A DNA stretch of 64,000 nt. It comes from Holothuria scabra (lineage: Eukaryota > Echinodermata > Holothuroidea > Aspidochirotida > Holothuriidae). The position numbers and the translations under genes were made by a program. The stretch is from positions 23,825,318 through 23,889,317 of the forward strand of contig CM074188.1 of NCBI GenBank assembly GCA_037179385.1, in the 5' to 3' direction. The notes beneath the pieces were generated by a model. It searched no databases. It saw nothing but the letters and a program-made list of their open reading frames with translations, and was not told the DNA's origin. Shown piece by piece: positions 53,797 to 64,000 of this stretch; position 1 is the stretch's first letter, and each line of letters opens with the position of its first letter.

Positions 53797-55137
53797 CCGT
53801 TCTTGAGATACCGTGTTTATGAAGTTTCCACCTTTTGACCTTTCGTGACCCGAAATGACCTTTGACTTCCACGAAATTCGATAGGGATCATCTACTCAAT
53901 ATGACCAACCCACACACCAAATATGAGCATTGTCACATGTACCGTTGTCAAGTTATAGTGTTTACAAAGTTTTCACCTTTTGACCTCTGGTGACCCCAAA
54001 TGACCTTTGATCTCCACAAAAATCGATTGGGATCATCTACTCAATATGGCCAATGCACACACCAAATATGACATAAGTCACACTTACCCTTCTTGAGATA
54101 CCATGTTTACAAGCAATTTCTAAGGAATTTACCTATTGACCTCTCGTGACCCCAAATGACTTTTGACCTCCATGAATATCGATAGGGATCATCTACTCAA
54201 CATGAACAATCCACACACCAAAAATGAGCATAGTCACATGTACCGTTCTCGAGATATCGTGTTTACAAAATTTTGACTTTTTGACCTCTCGTGACCCCAA
54301 ATGACCTTTGATCTCCACCAAAAACGATAGGGATCATCTACTCAATATGGCCAATGCATGCACCAAATATGAGATTAGTCACACTTACCCTTCTTGAGAT
54401 ACCGTGTTTACAAGCAATTTCTAAGGAATTTACCTATTGACCTCTCGTGACCCCACATGACCTTTGACCTCCACAAAAATCGATAGGGATCATCAACTCA
54501 ATATGACCAATCCACACACCCAAATATGAGCATAGTCACATGTACCGTTGTCGAGTTATCGTGTTTACAAAGTTTTGACCTTTTGACCTCTCGTGACCCG
54601 AAATGACCTTTGATCTCCACCGAAAACATTAGGGATCATGTACTCAATATGACCAACCCACACATGAAATATGAGCATAGTCACATGTACCATTCTCAAG
54701 ATATCGTGTTTACAAAGTTTTCACCTTTTGACCTCTGGTGACCCCAAATGACCTTTGATCTCCACAAAAATTGATAGGGATCATCTACTCAATATGGCCA
54801 ATGCACACACCAAATATGGGATAAGTCACACTTACCCTTCTTGAGATACCGTGTTTACAAGCAATTTCTAAGGAATTTACCTATTGACCTCTCGTGACCC
54901 CAAATGACCTTTGACCTCCACAAAAACCGATAGGGATCATCTACCCAATATGACCAATCCACACACCCAAATATGAGCATAGTCACATGTACCGTTCTTG
55001 AGATATCGTGTTTACAAAGTTTTGACCTTTTGACCTCTCGTGACCCCAAATGACCTTTGATCTCCACCAAAAACAATAGGGATCAACTACTCAATATGAC
55101 CAACCTACACATCAAGTACAAGGTTAGTCACACTTAC
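53797..55137 (+). repeat. Ordered 145/157-bp monomer array
   Basis: Monomers begin at 53797, 53942, 54087, 54243, 54388, 54545, 54690, 54835 and 54992. Short ones (145) and long ones (156-157, with an extra AGCAATTTCTAAGGAATTTA segment) follow the order S S L S L S S L S. All three long monomers end their motif GACCTCC; the short ones after the first read GATCTCC. Each contains a TGACCTTTGA core. Confidence 0.9.
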
Positions 55138-55182
55138 CCTTCTTGAGATATCGTGTTTACAAGCCAAAGCGTCACATACACA

Positions 55183-55215
55183 CACACACACGTACACACA
55201 CACACACATACACAT
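55183..55215. repeat. Interrupted CA microsatellite
   Basis: CA units with CG and TA interruptions between the last monomer and the terminal hairpin. Confidence 0.9.
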
Positions 55216-55684
55216 GACATCACCATCGCATAGATTCCTTGCCTGCCTTCGGCAAGGAATCAAAAATGCAGACCCCTTTTCAAGCTGCCTGGTTTAGAGT
55301 ACAATTCAACATGACACGATGTAATACCACACAATAAAAATATTGCCATCTCTCTCACACTACAGACAACTTTTGTCTTATTCCAAATTATTCTAATGAC
55401 CAATGGGTAATGTGATCTAACAAGACTGCAATTCTATCTCATTGTATAATGGTCACACTAAGTATAGCATTGAAATTATTCAAGCTCGATGTATGGTGTC
55501 ATATTGCATCACCTGGTTTTATGTCATACTGTATGGCGTTCATGCATTAAGCCTATAATCAAAAATGCTGTTTTTACCACATTACATGATGACTTTTACA
55601 GAATGGTCTTTAAATCATTAATCTTTAAATCATTAACCAAGTGAAAAGTAAATAGCATGTATGCTCTTTGTTCCTAACAACCAT

Positions 55685-55800
55685 GCCATTCACCTGCAAA
55701 CACAACTGCCCATGGAAACTGGGTTATAGAATATGTCCATAGTATTTCCCACCTCGTTCCTGCCTTAAGAGGTGACTTGGGGGAGGGGGACTTGCAGAAC
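55685..55800. repeat. Dispersed repeat, related to 58470-58562
   Basis: Shares TAGAATATG-CCA-AGTATT-CC, CCTG-CTTAAGAGG-GACT and a following GGGG block with the copy at 58470. Not identified. Confidence 0.5.
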
Positions 55801-58469
55801 TTATAGAACCTGAGGGACACTGTAGGCCAACGGTATAAGACATGTGCGTCATTAACATTAATATACTGTACCTAACTGATACACATCACCATGCTCAGGA
55901 TACACTCCAATTTGTTCTTCATGCCCCACAAAGTTTGCAACATGGCCAGTAATTACCAAATGAATCAACCACTAGAATGTTTACCTGTGATGACTATGAA
56001 CATTTAAATGATGCTATTGGTACCCCACACAATCTGCTTATCTTTGAGTACCTGAGACTAAAGACAAACAACACTTTTGTGCCATTTTATTTGAATAACA
56101 ATGCCAGAGTCAACAAATACAGAACAAACATGCATGCCTGCACATTGTGTATAAATTTGCCCCAGGAGCATCAGAAACAACAATGTTATACAAGTAAATG
56201 TTTCAGACACCAACAAATGATAAAGGCCTAAAGGAAAAAACATCAAACAATTGTACATTATTTACAACTAAATCCCTTGAGTGCAACCAGAACAGGCAGC
56301 AACATACACCTAACATATCTATTATCAAAATTTCTTACTTTAAATAGACAACAGCCTGTTTTTTTTTTTCATTCTTTGTCTGTCCCACACTATGTACAGT
56401 GCATTTGAAATGAACCATAATTATATCCTTCATATTTTCATACTGCTCACAATTGAACTGCTGGACTACGAACACACTGCAACACACTGTTTACATATCT
56501 GTCTGCAGAATAAAAAAACCATCAATATTTCAGTTTGAATATTGCCTATACTTAGTCACAGTTTATGATCACAATGCAAGCAAAACACAAAGACCCTTAT
56601 TATTCCAACTGATGCATTATAACCTTCACAGTGTTCAAATATTTAATATGAATTATGTTCTTTGTTATAGGATTATTCTTCATAAGGCACAGCTGCACAG
56701 TTTGCTAAGGCTGCAGACTGCAGTACCAAGGATAATACAAGCCTACACAGCTTACAGTGCAATGTCATATTGAAGCTGTTCACTTACATACAAACCAATG
56801 TGCATGAACACATCCAAAGTACACCAGTAAACGGGAGCCAGTTGTATCATGAAAATATAAGGTAAAAGAGAATATAGACACATAGAGTGCCACTTAACAT
56901 ACGGTAGCAGTCTCCCATAATCCAAGCAGATGTTTGTGTTGCTGTCCACAAAATATATCTTTTGTAGAGGGGGAGAGAAAAGGTAAAATGCAAAAGCTGT
57001 CTATCAATCTGACTAACTGTGGGTTTTGTATGAAATTTTGGAAAGAGGGTGAAGCACAAGCAGCAAGGTGATGTAGCTGCAGACTATGGGGTTAAATTAG
57101 AAGGCAGCGAAATATATTTCTTCAGCTTCTAAGTAAATGACATTACATATTTACTAAAGAAATTCTTAGTCAACAAAAAAGTTCCAGCATAACCATCAAG
57201 AATTTTTTAGTTCATTATGCTATGAGCCAGCCCTTGGGGACGTTTTTAAAAAGTTTCCTTAACTCTGTGACCCCAAACCCAAATCTACAAATAAAAATGT
57301 CTCAAACTTCATTGTCATTGTTTTCATTCAGTGTTTAATTTGTCCTCAGTATCTATATTGACTGTACCAACTGAGGTAAGGTCACCCTGCCATTCATTAA
57401 CAGCCCAATACCCTGTCTGGCATTCCCCATTTAAATGATTTACACACAGAGAGATAACTTATAGACATGGAACACTCCTCCCTTAGGTACATTAAACACT
57501 CCCTCTTAGCTATAGCCTACACTGTAAGCAATAGAATATATGTGAGGCATCAGTGCCTGATGTGCTATGTACTGTAGGGTTGTGTATAAAATATCGCAGC
57601 AAAGCTTATGGGCTAGATAGTGGTGTACATTGTAAACTATTTCCTTCAGACAGGAAGGAGGGTAGTCTGTAGTTAACATAAACAGTGGATATTTTGTGTC
57701 ACTTGTCCATCCATTTTTAAAGTGGCTGTTTAAGGGTTTTACTGTACACATTTAAGAAGTACAAAACATTTTATACTTGTAAAACATCATGAAGTTAACA
57801 ATATCACACTCAATTGAAGCATCAATATTCATGAATAGTGACAGACACAATCACTAAGTACTACAGACACTTTTATTCCTTGAACTCTGGAACCCAAAAT
57901 ACTTAACTCTTACTAATTAGGCCTTTTCACAAAACAGTTCAACAACTGAAGAATAACTCTTCATGGGTCACAGCACAAGAATTGTTCCATAAGCACTTAA
58001 ATGCAGACCAAATAGCCCTTCAATATCTTGACATTTTTTCATAATTACTATTTTGTAAATGATGGTGCAGGTTTATGTTACAGTATAAAAGCATGATATC
58101 TCAATATTTTCATGCCAGTGTCAAAACTGGCAATTAATTTGTCATTAAAATATGATGCAATTTGTGTGGAAATAAGCAAATACACATGTGTGTGGTTGAA
58201 TCTTTTTCAGTCCAACTTACTTCCCTTTTTAGGTTTGGTGAGCAAGGCTAATAGATTCACAAACCCAGTAGGTCTTCTGTAAATTTGACCTATTCAGACT
58301 GACCTTTTAACCCTGAAAACAACTGGTACTGTGCCTACAGTATCATAAAATTTTTTGGACAAAGAAACTGATGTGATATTGACCTGCAATAGCTTAGGAA
58401 ACAAAATTGGTCAATCTTCACTAGTGCTCAAAATTTAATAATACAATCTGAAGAATGCAAAACTTCATC

Positions 58470-58562
58470 TCCCCCCCACATGCAGGCTGGGGTTAAAGAA
58501 TATGCCCACAGTATTCCCAGCCTGTTGTTAAAGGCAACTAAAGGGGAGTATTTGCTTGGAAC
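58470..58562. repeat. Dispersed repeat, second copy
   Basis: GGGGTTAAAGAATATGCCC, ACAGTATTCCCAGCCTG and TTAAAGGCAACTAAAGGGG parallel the 55.7-kb copy. Confidence 0.5.
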
Positions 58563-59328
58563 AGCATTTGAAACCAAATTGGACCATACTTGAAACCACA
58601 TTTTTTTTTTTTTTAGTTTATACCTTTTTATGTAGTTGACAATATATCTTACCAACCCAGACTAACACTGACTAAAATATTCCCTTTGGACGACTTTTAA
58701 GTACATACCAACAAATGTTGTCTGGCACAACCAGTCTCTCACTGCTGTACATGTGATTGCCATACACATGGTCACATACTCAGCCCTTCACTGGTACCTC
58801 CTACCAATGATTGTTCTGGATTCTGAGATGACATTCTTCATCTAGCAGTCGTCTAGTGATGTCACAATGCACTAAATGTCCTCCTTCACAGCGTGAAGTA
58901 AAACATACATGATCCATTTGACTAATTTGACATTGACACTATCCTGCAGAGAGTATACTGATGGATGTCTGACAATGTAGCCTTCACCACGATACAAAAA
59001 ATATATTACCATGGAATTTAAAAAGGTGTATATCATAACAACAATGAGATATGAAAGAGAACAGAGGAAATGTATAATACACATATTTGTCTCTGAACAA
59101 ACATTTTTATTTCTTGCCATGAATCTAGTGACACATGTAACACTCTTTAATTACTTTCCAGTGATAAATAACCAAGCCTTTTTCTACTTCCAGACTAAGA
59201 TGACTTGACTTGGATTGATCCGAGTTATATGCCTTTGGGAAATCTACATACGGCAACCTAGACTCATACAATCTGCCCCCTCTCCCACTGAGCTAAAAGT
59301 TTTACTCTCAACTTATCATGTCCAGTTT

Positions 59329-59696
59329 TTAAAGCAGCTCATTGAGCTGGTTCGAGAAATCCAACATATTTTTCCAAATCTGTTAAGTTTTCTTCACATA
59401 TCAATAACAAATGATCAAACTTAGACAATCCCCATATCCTACACACAAATAACTGTTTCATGAGTGAGTAATTAACAGTTCATTTTGGTTTTCAAAAATT
59501 CGTGACCAGACACTTCTTCAAATTGTGCACAAAACCGTTACAAATCCGGACACGACAACATTCAAAATTTTAACCTTTTCTGTAACTATTGGATATGAAA
59601 ATTGACTTACATGCTAACTGTAAGCATTGTCATGTGGTAGTGACTCCTCAAACACTCTCATTAAGGTATTGATATCAACTCAATGAGCCTCTTTAA
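59329..59696. mobile_element. TTAA-flanked MITE, copy 3
   Basis: TTAA then AGCAGCTCATTGAGCTGG at the left; CAACTCAATGAGCCTCT then TTAA at the right. 368 bases including both TTAA, collinear with the other copies. Confidence 0.9.
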
Positions 59697-60914
59697 GTCT
59701 AAATAGTACAAATGGATTGTGCTGCACAATTTTTGGAACACTGTTCTAATCCTATTGTATACTATAGGCCTACTATTTGTTCATCACAGTCCATACTTTA
59801 AACTTGGATAACGACTTGCGGGTAGTTTCCTTCATATTAATTAATATCAGTTACAAGACACAGTAGATATTTCTGCTGGCCAATCAATCATTTTGACATA
59901 CTTCATCACTTCTGCAGCAATGCAGTGAGTAAGAACTTAAATCACTTGTTTGTAAACAAACAGTAGCTAGCCCACACAGATTTTCTGGATTGATCTTTCA
60001 GTACTGAACATAAAGATAAATGTTCTAGGTGGAAGCAACAATATCAACAATTTAAACACCATTTCAAATGAAGTAACATACTGTATGGTGCTGTATGGAA
60101 CTGCAAAAGGCATGTTACAGATTCTGCACATTATGTAGACTATGCCTTTCCTGGCCAATTAAACTGCACACCTGCATACATGAAGCAGAAGAATTTGGCA
60201 TATATTCTATGTGTCTGTGTGCTGTTAACAGATGCTTGTAATAAATTTGCATAATCCATGGATCTAGAGCAGACAGCATTGATACCATCTGTGTCTAACC
60301 TGTCACTTCACTATCATAAAAATACTCCACTTTCATGTTATTAACCAATGTGAAAATCTCCCCAGATGACGTTATAATTTGCTATAAAAATGTAGTACAC
60401 ATGCATTGGATACATGAAACCCTCAATGAAACTGCACAACATTTATATACAAATTTCCTCATGACACAGTGTGAAGAAAAATTTATTTCAAATTAAGCAC
60501 CTTTGCTACATGGCAGGTATTAGTTAGGACAGGTTTGTTTACTTTACAAATCTTCCGAGTACAGTCCATCTGCCAATAATTGCAGTCATGTATGATCCTT
60601 CAGGCAATGTAGCATTGCTTGGCAATCAAGTGGGAATTTGCAGAAGGCTATGGCACTGCCCACAGTATTACAAGGAGGACTATCTTTTTAACTGTAGTTC
60701 TGCCTTTAAATCTGGGAAAGGGGGAAAAGTTGGTAGAGATGAAACGAAAGCAGAGCTAGGGTGTTGGATAAAAGGGTAAAGTGGACTCATGAAACTTTTA
60801 TCACACCTGTGCCCTACACTGCAGATACAATTGTATAATTGTAGGATCTATGTGTTTTACAATTTCTGAAGTCAATTAAACATGTATATTTTGAGTCATG
60901 TATATATCAATGCA

Positions 60915-61078
60915 GGTGTGGATCCAGACATTCCAAAAAAAGGGGCTAACTTAGAGAAAGCTGGGGTGTGAGAGTTGCACTACTAATTTCCCATGTGTTT
61001 TTATTGTTGATGTGGCGAAAAAGGGAACACTGAGGCCGTAAAAGCCCCCCCCCCCCTCCTGGATCCGCGCCTGCAATG
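60915..61078. mobile_element. Short MITE with GCAGG-G-GGATCCAG ends
   Basis: GCAGGTGTGGATCCAGA at the left is inverted as CCTGGATCCGCGCCTGC at the right, with a C-run of about a dozen before it. CAATG flanks both ends, so the exact duplication is ambiguous. Confidence 0.75.
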
Positions 61079-62460
61079 TATTCATTTTACCTTCAATCTA
61101 TGATACACAGTAGTTTCTGTAACAAGGGAGTCAATTTATACATCCTTCAGTGTGATGCTTAGATTTCATGGGTCTGACAAACCGTAAGAATAAAAGAGCA
61201 CATCTAAAATTTTAAAAGAAACATTTTTAAAACGACAGTGGTTTTAACATGGCAAACAGGTATCCTTATAAAAAACAAAAGTCATCCAGTTTGATTGGAA
61301 ATGAAAACTACGAATCAGTACTATAGTGGTGCTTCACTCCACTCTATTTGTGTTTAAAAACAGACTTAGAAAGGTGTGAAAGCCATTTATGAATATGCAG
61401 CACAAGATACATTGCATGGATATCTGGCTAGTTGATTCTCTTTGAGTTCAATCATACAATGTATGACCACACTGGTGGGAGAGACAGATGACAGATGGGC
61501 GGTCATCAATGCACTCACCTTAAATACAGTGAGACAAAATGAAAAAAGAAAACTGAGAAAGGTACTGGAAAATGCACAATTTCTTTACTGTGCCATAATT
61601 AATCAATGGCTCTGTTTAATAAAATGAAAATTATTTTGCTTATTTTCCTACTTTTGATTTCAAAATTCTTTTATTAGCATCAACAATTTAAATTTTCTGT
61701 TTAAACATGTGCAATTTTGATATTTCCAAGAGTTTGGAATAAGATTAACTATATAACAGGTGCATAAAATTATGGCTGACTATAATAAAATCACAAGGTG
61801 GGTCATACAAACCATGAAACTTAATCTGTTTTTTTTCCAACAGACTGTTGTCTTAAATTTTTTTCACACTTATTGCAAACCTAAACTTGAACATAAATTG
61901 TTGTATAATGATGTAGTTTTGCATGTAAAATAAGAAAATTAAAGGGATGCTGACTAAAACCAAACAATATATCATATCTGGAAAAGAAAGATGCTTATTT
62001 TCAAAAACACATTCTCCACATTTAAAATAAAACTTGACACTATACCACAAGCCCCCCAAAATGTACTTACGTTACATTAAGAGTGACTTTATTTGTGTGT
62101 ACTGGAATGTTCAATATTTCTGTGACAGAACAACAAATAACATTTAGAAATTACAGCACTGCACCTGAGAAAAATTCCAATTTCCACAAATAATATTTGA
62201 ACAGACAAAGTTGCATGTGGAGTTTCAAAGGAAGAATGAAAAATCTGCAACGCAACAGACAAATTCATGATGCAATTTTCACAACTTTATCCAAGGGTCT
62301 CCATTAAGGTGGAAGGGAAGCAGGTTTGTTCCCCTCCCCTTTCTTCCAGAAGACAGAGACTAAAACACTCCCTTTTTATTTCCATTACTAAAAAGGTCCT
62401 TTCTTACAGTGTTTAAGAATAGGAAAATTTCGCAGCAATGTTTAAACCCTATTACAAGAT

Positions 62461-62600
62461 TGCAACTGAAGGGGGCCTTTTGTTCCCCCCTACCCCCACC
62501 CTCTTGTAACTTTGGGGCCAAAGACAGCATCAGTTTGACCTTGGAGTTTGCAAGTAATGCATCTCCCCTCCCTTTTTTGAGTTGTAGTGGAATTCTGGTA
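62461..62600. repeat. Dispersed repeat, copy 3 of 3
   Basis: CCCCCACCCTCTTGTAACTT, AAGACAGCATCAGTTTGACC, TTGGAGTTTG, ATCTCCCCTCC and TTGAGTTGTAGTGGAATTC in the same order as the copies at 37.1 and 43.6 kb. Confidence 0.65.
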
Positions 62601-64000
62601 TCCTAAATACTAAAATGAACTAAATTCACATCATCTAGATTCAACCTAAATGCATGACTTAGAGGGTTTCAACTCATCAAGTACAACTATCAGAAAGTAG
62701 GTCATTTTATTTATCACTAATTCATTCTGAATTACACTTTCCATTCAATCCAACAGAAACAGATAGAGAAATCATGCAGAAAATTTTTCTTATCAAAGCA
62801 GCATATTTGTGGTATTCTGTAAAATCATGCTTTGAAAGAACCAGCATTAAACTTAACTAATTGTACACAATACAATCAGTTTTATACCCTCCCACACAAA
62901 TATCAAACCCCTTAGTAGTAGTTCAAGGGCTGAGGCAATGAAATATTTCTGAACTGGCCGAACCAGGGTTAGCAAAACTGATCAACACTAGACACATAAA
63001 TAAATGATTTCTGGAATTACCACAAATATACCCAGTATAAAAAATTATTCTTACACATATTTCTACATAAGAGTTCTTAATATGCAGATTCTGAAAACAA
63101 ATAGGTCAACATAAAATTGTCCATTTGATAAATTAAACAGATACAAATTTAGGGTTAGTTATTAACTATAACAGCTGTACTTTCTATTGCTTCTTGCCCA
63201 CTGTACCCTCACCAATGTATACAACTTGTGTGACAACTGACCTATTAACTAAAACAAAAGTATAAAGTTCACATCATCACATGTATGAAACTAAAGCACA
63301 TAACAGCAATGTAAAACCCATACACTATATGCCCCACTGTAGTTTAGTGTACTGCTGTGGGACAAGCATTTGGATGCACCAAGAATCTTTAACAGTTCGA
63401 CTTATCAGTTTTGGAAAAAAGAAGAAAATCAGACTGAATTTAGTGGCATTTACACTTTTATAATATCATGCCCAAGTCACAAACTATGCCCTTTCTTTAG
63501 GTATATGTTCCCAATGTTTCATAGATGCTGGATAAGAAAAAATGATTACTTCCCAGGAAGGAACTAAAATTTTAAGTTGGAATTCTGAAGAACCTGGTTT
63601 ACCTCAGATAGAGATTCCTTTCCAATTAAGATTTTTTTTAGATTTTTTTTAGAAGTTGCAGCCATTCTGACTCTAAGGCCGTGGTGATATTGAGCAAAAT
63701 AGAAAGGATGATGAGATTCATTTTCCACATCACCAAATTTTCTACACTTCCTCCACATGGGAATACCCTTCCAGAAGCTCAAATTTCCCAGGAAGGGCCT
63801 TTCCAACTTCCCAACTTGTTCTCTCACAAAGCAATGAAAGCATAGTACATACTGTACAACAGGTGGACACTAACACACGTGAAGAATGCAAACCAACTGC
63901 TTAATCCTACTTTTGAAAGGTTACAGACCTAATCCCCTATTACTGACAATAAATTTTTCATTAATCCTTGAAAGTTTTCAGAGTGTGCAGGTACTGTACC

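Larger units (their letters stand above)
53391..55266 (+). mobile_element. Large copy of the 145-bp monomer family, both ends present
   Basis: The 5' end has a small perfect hairpin (AAGCC AAAA GGCTT) and AGTGATTCCTTGC. An array of monomers follows to 55137, then AAGCCAAAGCGTCACATAC, a CA tract, GACATCACCATCGCATA, and the terminal hairpin GATTCCTTGCC / GGCAAGGAATC with A-run. No coding sequence longer than chance. GATTCCTTGC at the start is inverted at the end. I cannot assign a known transposon class; a hairpin end would suit Helitron-like elements but no CTRR end is clear. Confidence 0.85.
35620..64000. other. No protein gene recognised; probable 5' intron/upstream DNA of DENND4
   Basis: The splice acceptor before the start codon implies that a non-coding first exon and promoter lie to the right. 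Over these 28 kb I see no chain of in-phase exons, no known domain, no CpG-island-like stretch and no long open frame. It holds the repeats listed separately; 46-53, 50.2-53.3 and 56-59.3 kb show nothing further I can identify. Confidence 0.55.

Noticed and set aside
54855..55076. Minus-strand open frame with repeated KVIWGHERS-like text
   Set aside because: The monomer lengths (145 and 157) are not multiples of three, so the frame cannot persist; it is a by-product of the repeat.
53797..55137. CRISPR-like array because of regular spacing
   Set aside because: The units are 145-157 bases with no constant-repeat/unique-spacer structure, in a eukaryotic genome; it is a monomer array.
63564..63827. 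Minus-strand open frame with MAATSKKNLKKIL and a possible GAG|GTAAAC donor, as a first exon of another gene or of DENND4
   Set aside because: No acceptor-donor partner, no recognised domain, and A-rich runs explain the lysines. It cannot be linked to any neighbouring exon.

Overview
This window is eukaryotic nuclear DNA: AT-rich, without long open frames or operons, and full of short dispersed repeats. It carries one recognisable protein-coding gene, on the minus strand. Fifteen coding exons with canonical GT-AG boundaries and continuous reading phase can be joined from 35608 down to 190. They encode about the first 749 residues of a DENND4 protein (DENN domain-containing 4, the Drosophila Crag / vertebrate DENND4A-B-C family), which act as guanine-nucleotide exchange factors for Rab GTPases. 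The rest of the gene (the pentatricopeptide-like region and the C-terminal half) lies beyond the left edge. The repeat content suggests a marine invertebrate, with an echinoderm-like deuterostome the best guess; this is inference from repeat style and is not proven.

Layout: 190-9190 holds coding exons 15 to 9 (linker, dDENN, second half of cDENN); 14116-16158 holds exons 8 and 7 (first half of cDENN); 22910-25995 holds exons 6 to 4 (uDENN); 28530-35608 holds exons 3 to 1 (MABP domain and start codon). A good 3' splice site lies 11 bases upstream of the start codon, so at least one non-coding 5' exon and the promoter must lie further right, in 35.6-64 kb or beyond. I found no second gene in those 28 kb.

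The rest is repeats: a tRNA-derived SINE family (13 recognised copies or fragments); a family built of 145/157-bp monomers carrying direct-repeat nuclear-receptor-like motifs and ending in a CA tract plus a strong hairpin; a TTAA-flanked MITE (3 copies); a hAT-like MITE with an 8-bp target duplication; a foldback element; a MITE with 48-bp inverted ends; and several local tandem duplications. Some of these duplications cross exon-intron boundaries of the DENND4 gene, including partial ghost copies of the end of coding exon 13. The most interesting features are the ordered monomer array near 53.8-55.3 kb, the foldback element near 34 kb and the duplicated splice boundaries near 2-4 kb.
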